Of a DNA stretch of 64,000 nt, positions 63,525-64,000 are shown one piece after another; the stretch's first letter is position 1; every line of letters begins with the position of its first letter. Under the pieces are notes generated by a model. It ran no database searches and was not told where the DNA came from. It saw only the letters and a program-made list of their open reading frames with translations. The position numbers were made by a program, and so were the translations under genes. Source of the DNA: Streptomyces sp. cf386 (GTDB lineage Bacteria; Actinomycetota; Actinomycetes; Streptomycetales; Streptomycetaceae); the NCBI RefSeq assembly GCF_900103585.1, contig NZ_FNHV01000007.1, positions 288,627-352,626 of the forward strand, in the 5' to 3' direction.

Positions 63525-64000
63525 ATGTCGCTCACCCGCAGGGACTTCGCAAGGAACTCCGCGATCACCGGGGCCGGTGTCGCGCTGGCGGGCAGCGCCG
63601 GCGTCCTCGGCACCGCACCGAACGCGCTCGCGTCCACGGACACCGAGATCGCGAGCGACAAGTCCGCGGACGCTCACGGTGGCGGGGCCGGTGTCGGCTA
63701 CGGACCGCTGATCCCGGACCCCAAGGGCATCCTCGCGCTGCCCGCCGGGTTCAAGTACCGCGTCATCACCTACAGCGGGAAGACGAAGCTGGAGTCGGGC
63801 GAGTTCACGCCCTCCAACCACGACGGCACGGCCACCTTCGACGGCCCGCGCGGCACCACCCTCCTCGTCAACAACCACGAGCTGAAGGGCCCGCGCGCCA
63901 ACTGGAAGTACCCCGTCCCGCTGACCGAGGGCCTCGTCTACGACCCGGCCGCGTCCGGCGGCTGCACCGTCGTCGAGGTCCGCCCCGACGGACAGGTCGC
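63525..64000 (+). CDS. PhoX-family (DUF839) alkaline phosphatase, 5' part
   Basis: The window ends inside this gene after about 158 residues. A Tat signal starts SLTRRDFARNSAITGAG (twin Arg) and runs through a Gly/Ala-rich hydrophobic stretch ending about residue 35. The mature start reads GYGPLIPDPKGILALPAGFKYRVI, then SNHDGTATFDGP and LLVNNHELKGP, all typical of the PhoX/DUF839 phosphatases that need calcium and iron. It would release phosphate outside the cell, fitting the PHO-like repeats and the nearby nuclease. ATG 63525 follows AGGAG. The 3' end is outside the window. Confidence 0.9.
   Translation, partial: MSLTRRDFARNSAITGAGVALAGSAGVLGTAPNALASTDTEIASDKSADAHGGGAGVGYGPLIPDPKGILALPAGFKYRVITYSGKTKLESGEFTPSNHDGTATFDGPRGTTLLVNNHELKGPRANWKYPVPLTEGLVYDPAASGGCTVVEVRPDGQV

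Overview
The window is about 64 kb of very GC-rich, densely coded chromosome from a Streptomyces (or very close relative). The evidence is the whiA sporulation regulator, the rapZ-yvcK-whiA block, an RbpA-family polymerase-binding protein, OpcA beside zwf, GTG/TTG starts, many leaderless promoters, and dispersed palindromic repeats of a type common between Streptomyces genes. It looks like core-arm housekeeping chromosome. I see no rRNA, tRNA, phage, insertion sequence or CRISPR array, and no complete antibiotic cluster.

Layout. 1-4391: 3' part of uvrC, then rapZ, yvcK and whiA, overlapping end to start. 4543-7497: secreted M14 zinc carboxypeptidase. 7727-11772: gap, pgk, tpiA, secG and an RbpA paralogue. 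11919-15910: MFS exporter, pgi and a membrane-protein gene that appears broken by two 1-nt frameshifts. 15938-19689 (minus): PadR regulator, ABC ATPase and FtsX-type permease in one coupled operon. 19814-26521: sugar uptake and use locus (two solute-binding proteins, a GH13 alpha-glucosidase, two permeases), closed by a long palindromic repeat. 26823-33560 (minus): pentose-phosphate operon tkt, tal, zwf, opcA, pgl. 33925-38226: ctaB and ctaA for haem A, around three small or enzyme genes. 38293-40856 (minus): ABC-2 exporter and an AAC(3)-family acetyltransferase. 41018-47590: suf operon for Fe-S assembly (sufR, sufB, sufD, a Rieske protein, sufC, sufS, sufU, sufT-like). 47649-51565: AbfB-domain protein, GH114-like lipoprotein, SMR exporter with TetR regulator, dapD. 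51824-59632: small membrane and secreted proteins, a SigE-family sigma factor with a membrane-anchored partner, a dapA homologue, a 42-residue peptide coupled to a Cys-rich protein, a DUF3618-type repeat protein, an ABM-domain protein, and an ArsR/SRPBCC pair. 59646-64000: secreted nuclease/phosphatase, an unknown 481-residue protein and the 5' part of a PhoX-type phosphatase.

How the genes fit together. Glycolysis (gap-pgk-tpiA, pgi) and the oxidative and non-oxidative pentose-phosphate genes lie within 26 kb, next to a sugar importer and alpha-glucosidase that would feed glucose into both. The suf block is a self-contained operon with an apparent SufR operator over its first start codon. 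The right end holds two secreted phosphate-releasing enzymes, and PHO-box-like repeats precede both.

The most unusual observations are: a membrane-protein gene whose reading frame is restored only by two small indels; a beta-rich domain inserted in a MalF-like permease; a shared 19-bp element at two sugar-locus starts; helically phased GATGC repeats before an unknown gene; and a translationally coupled 42-residue peptide/Cys-rich protein pair.
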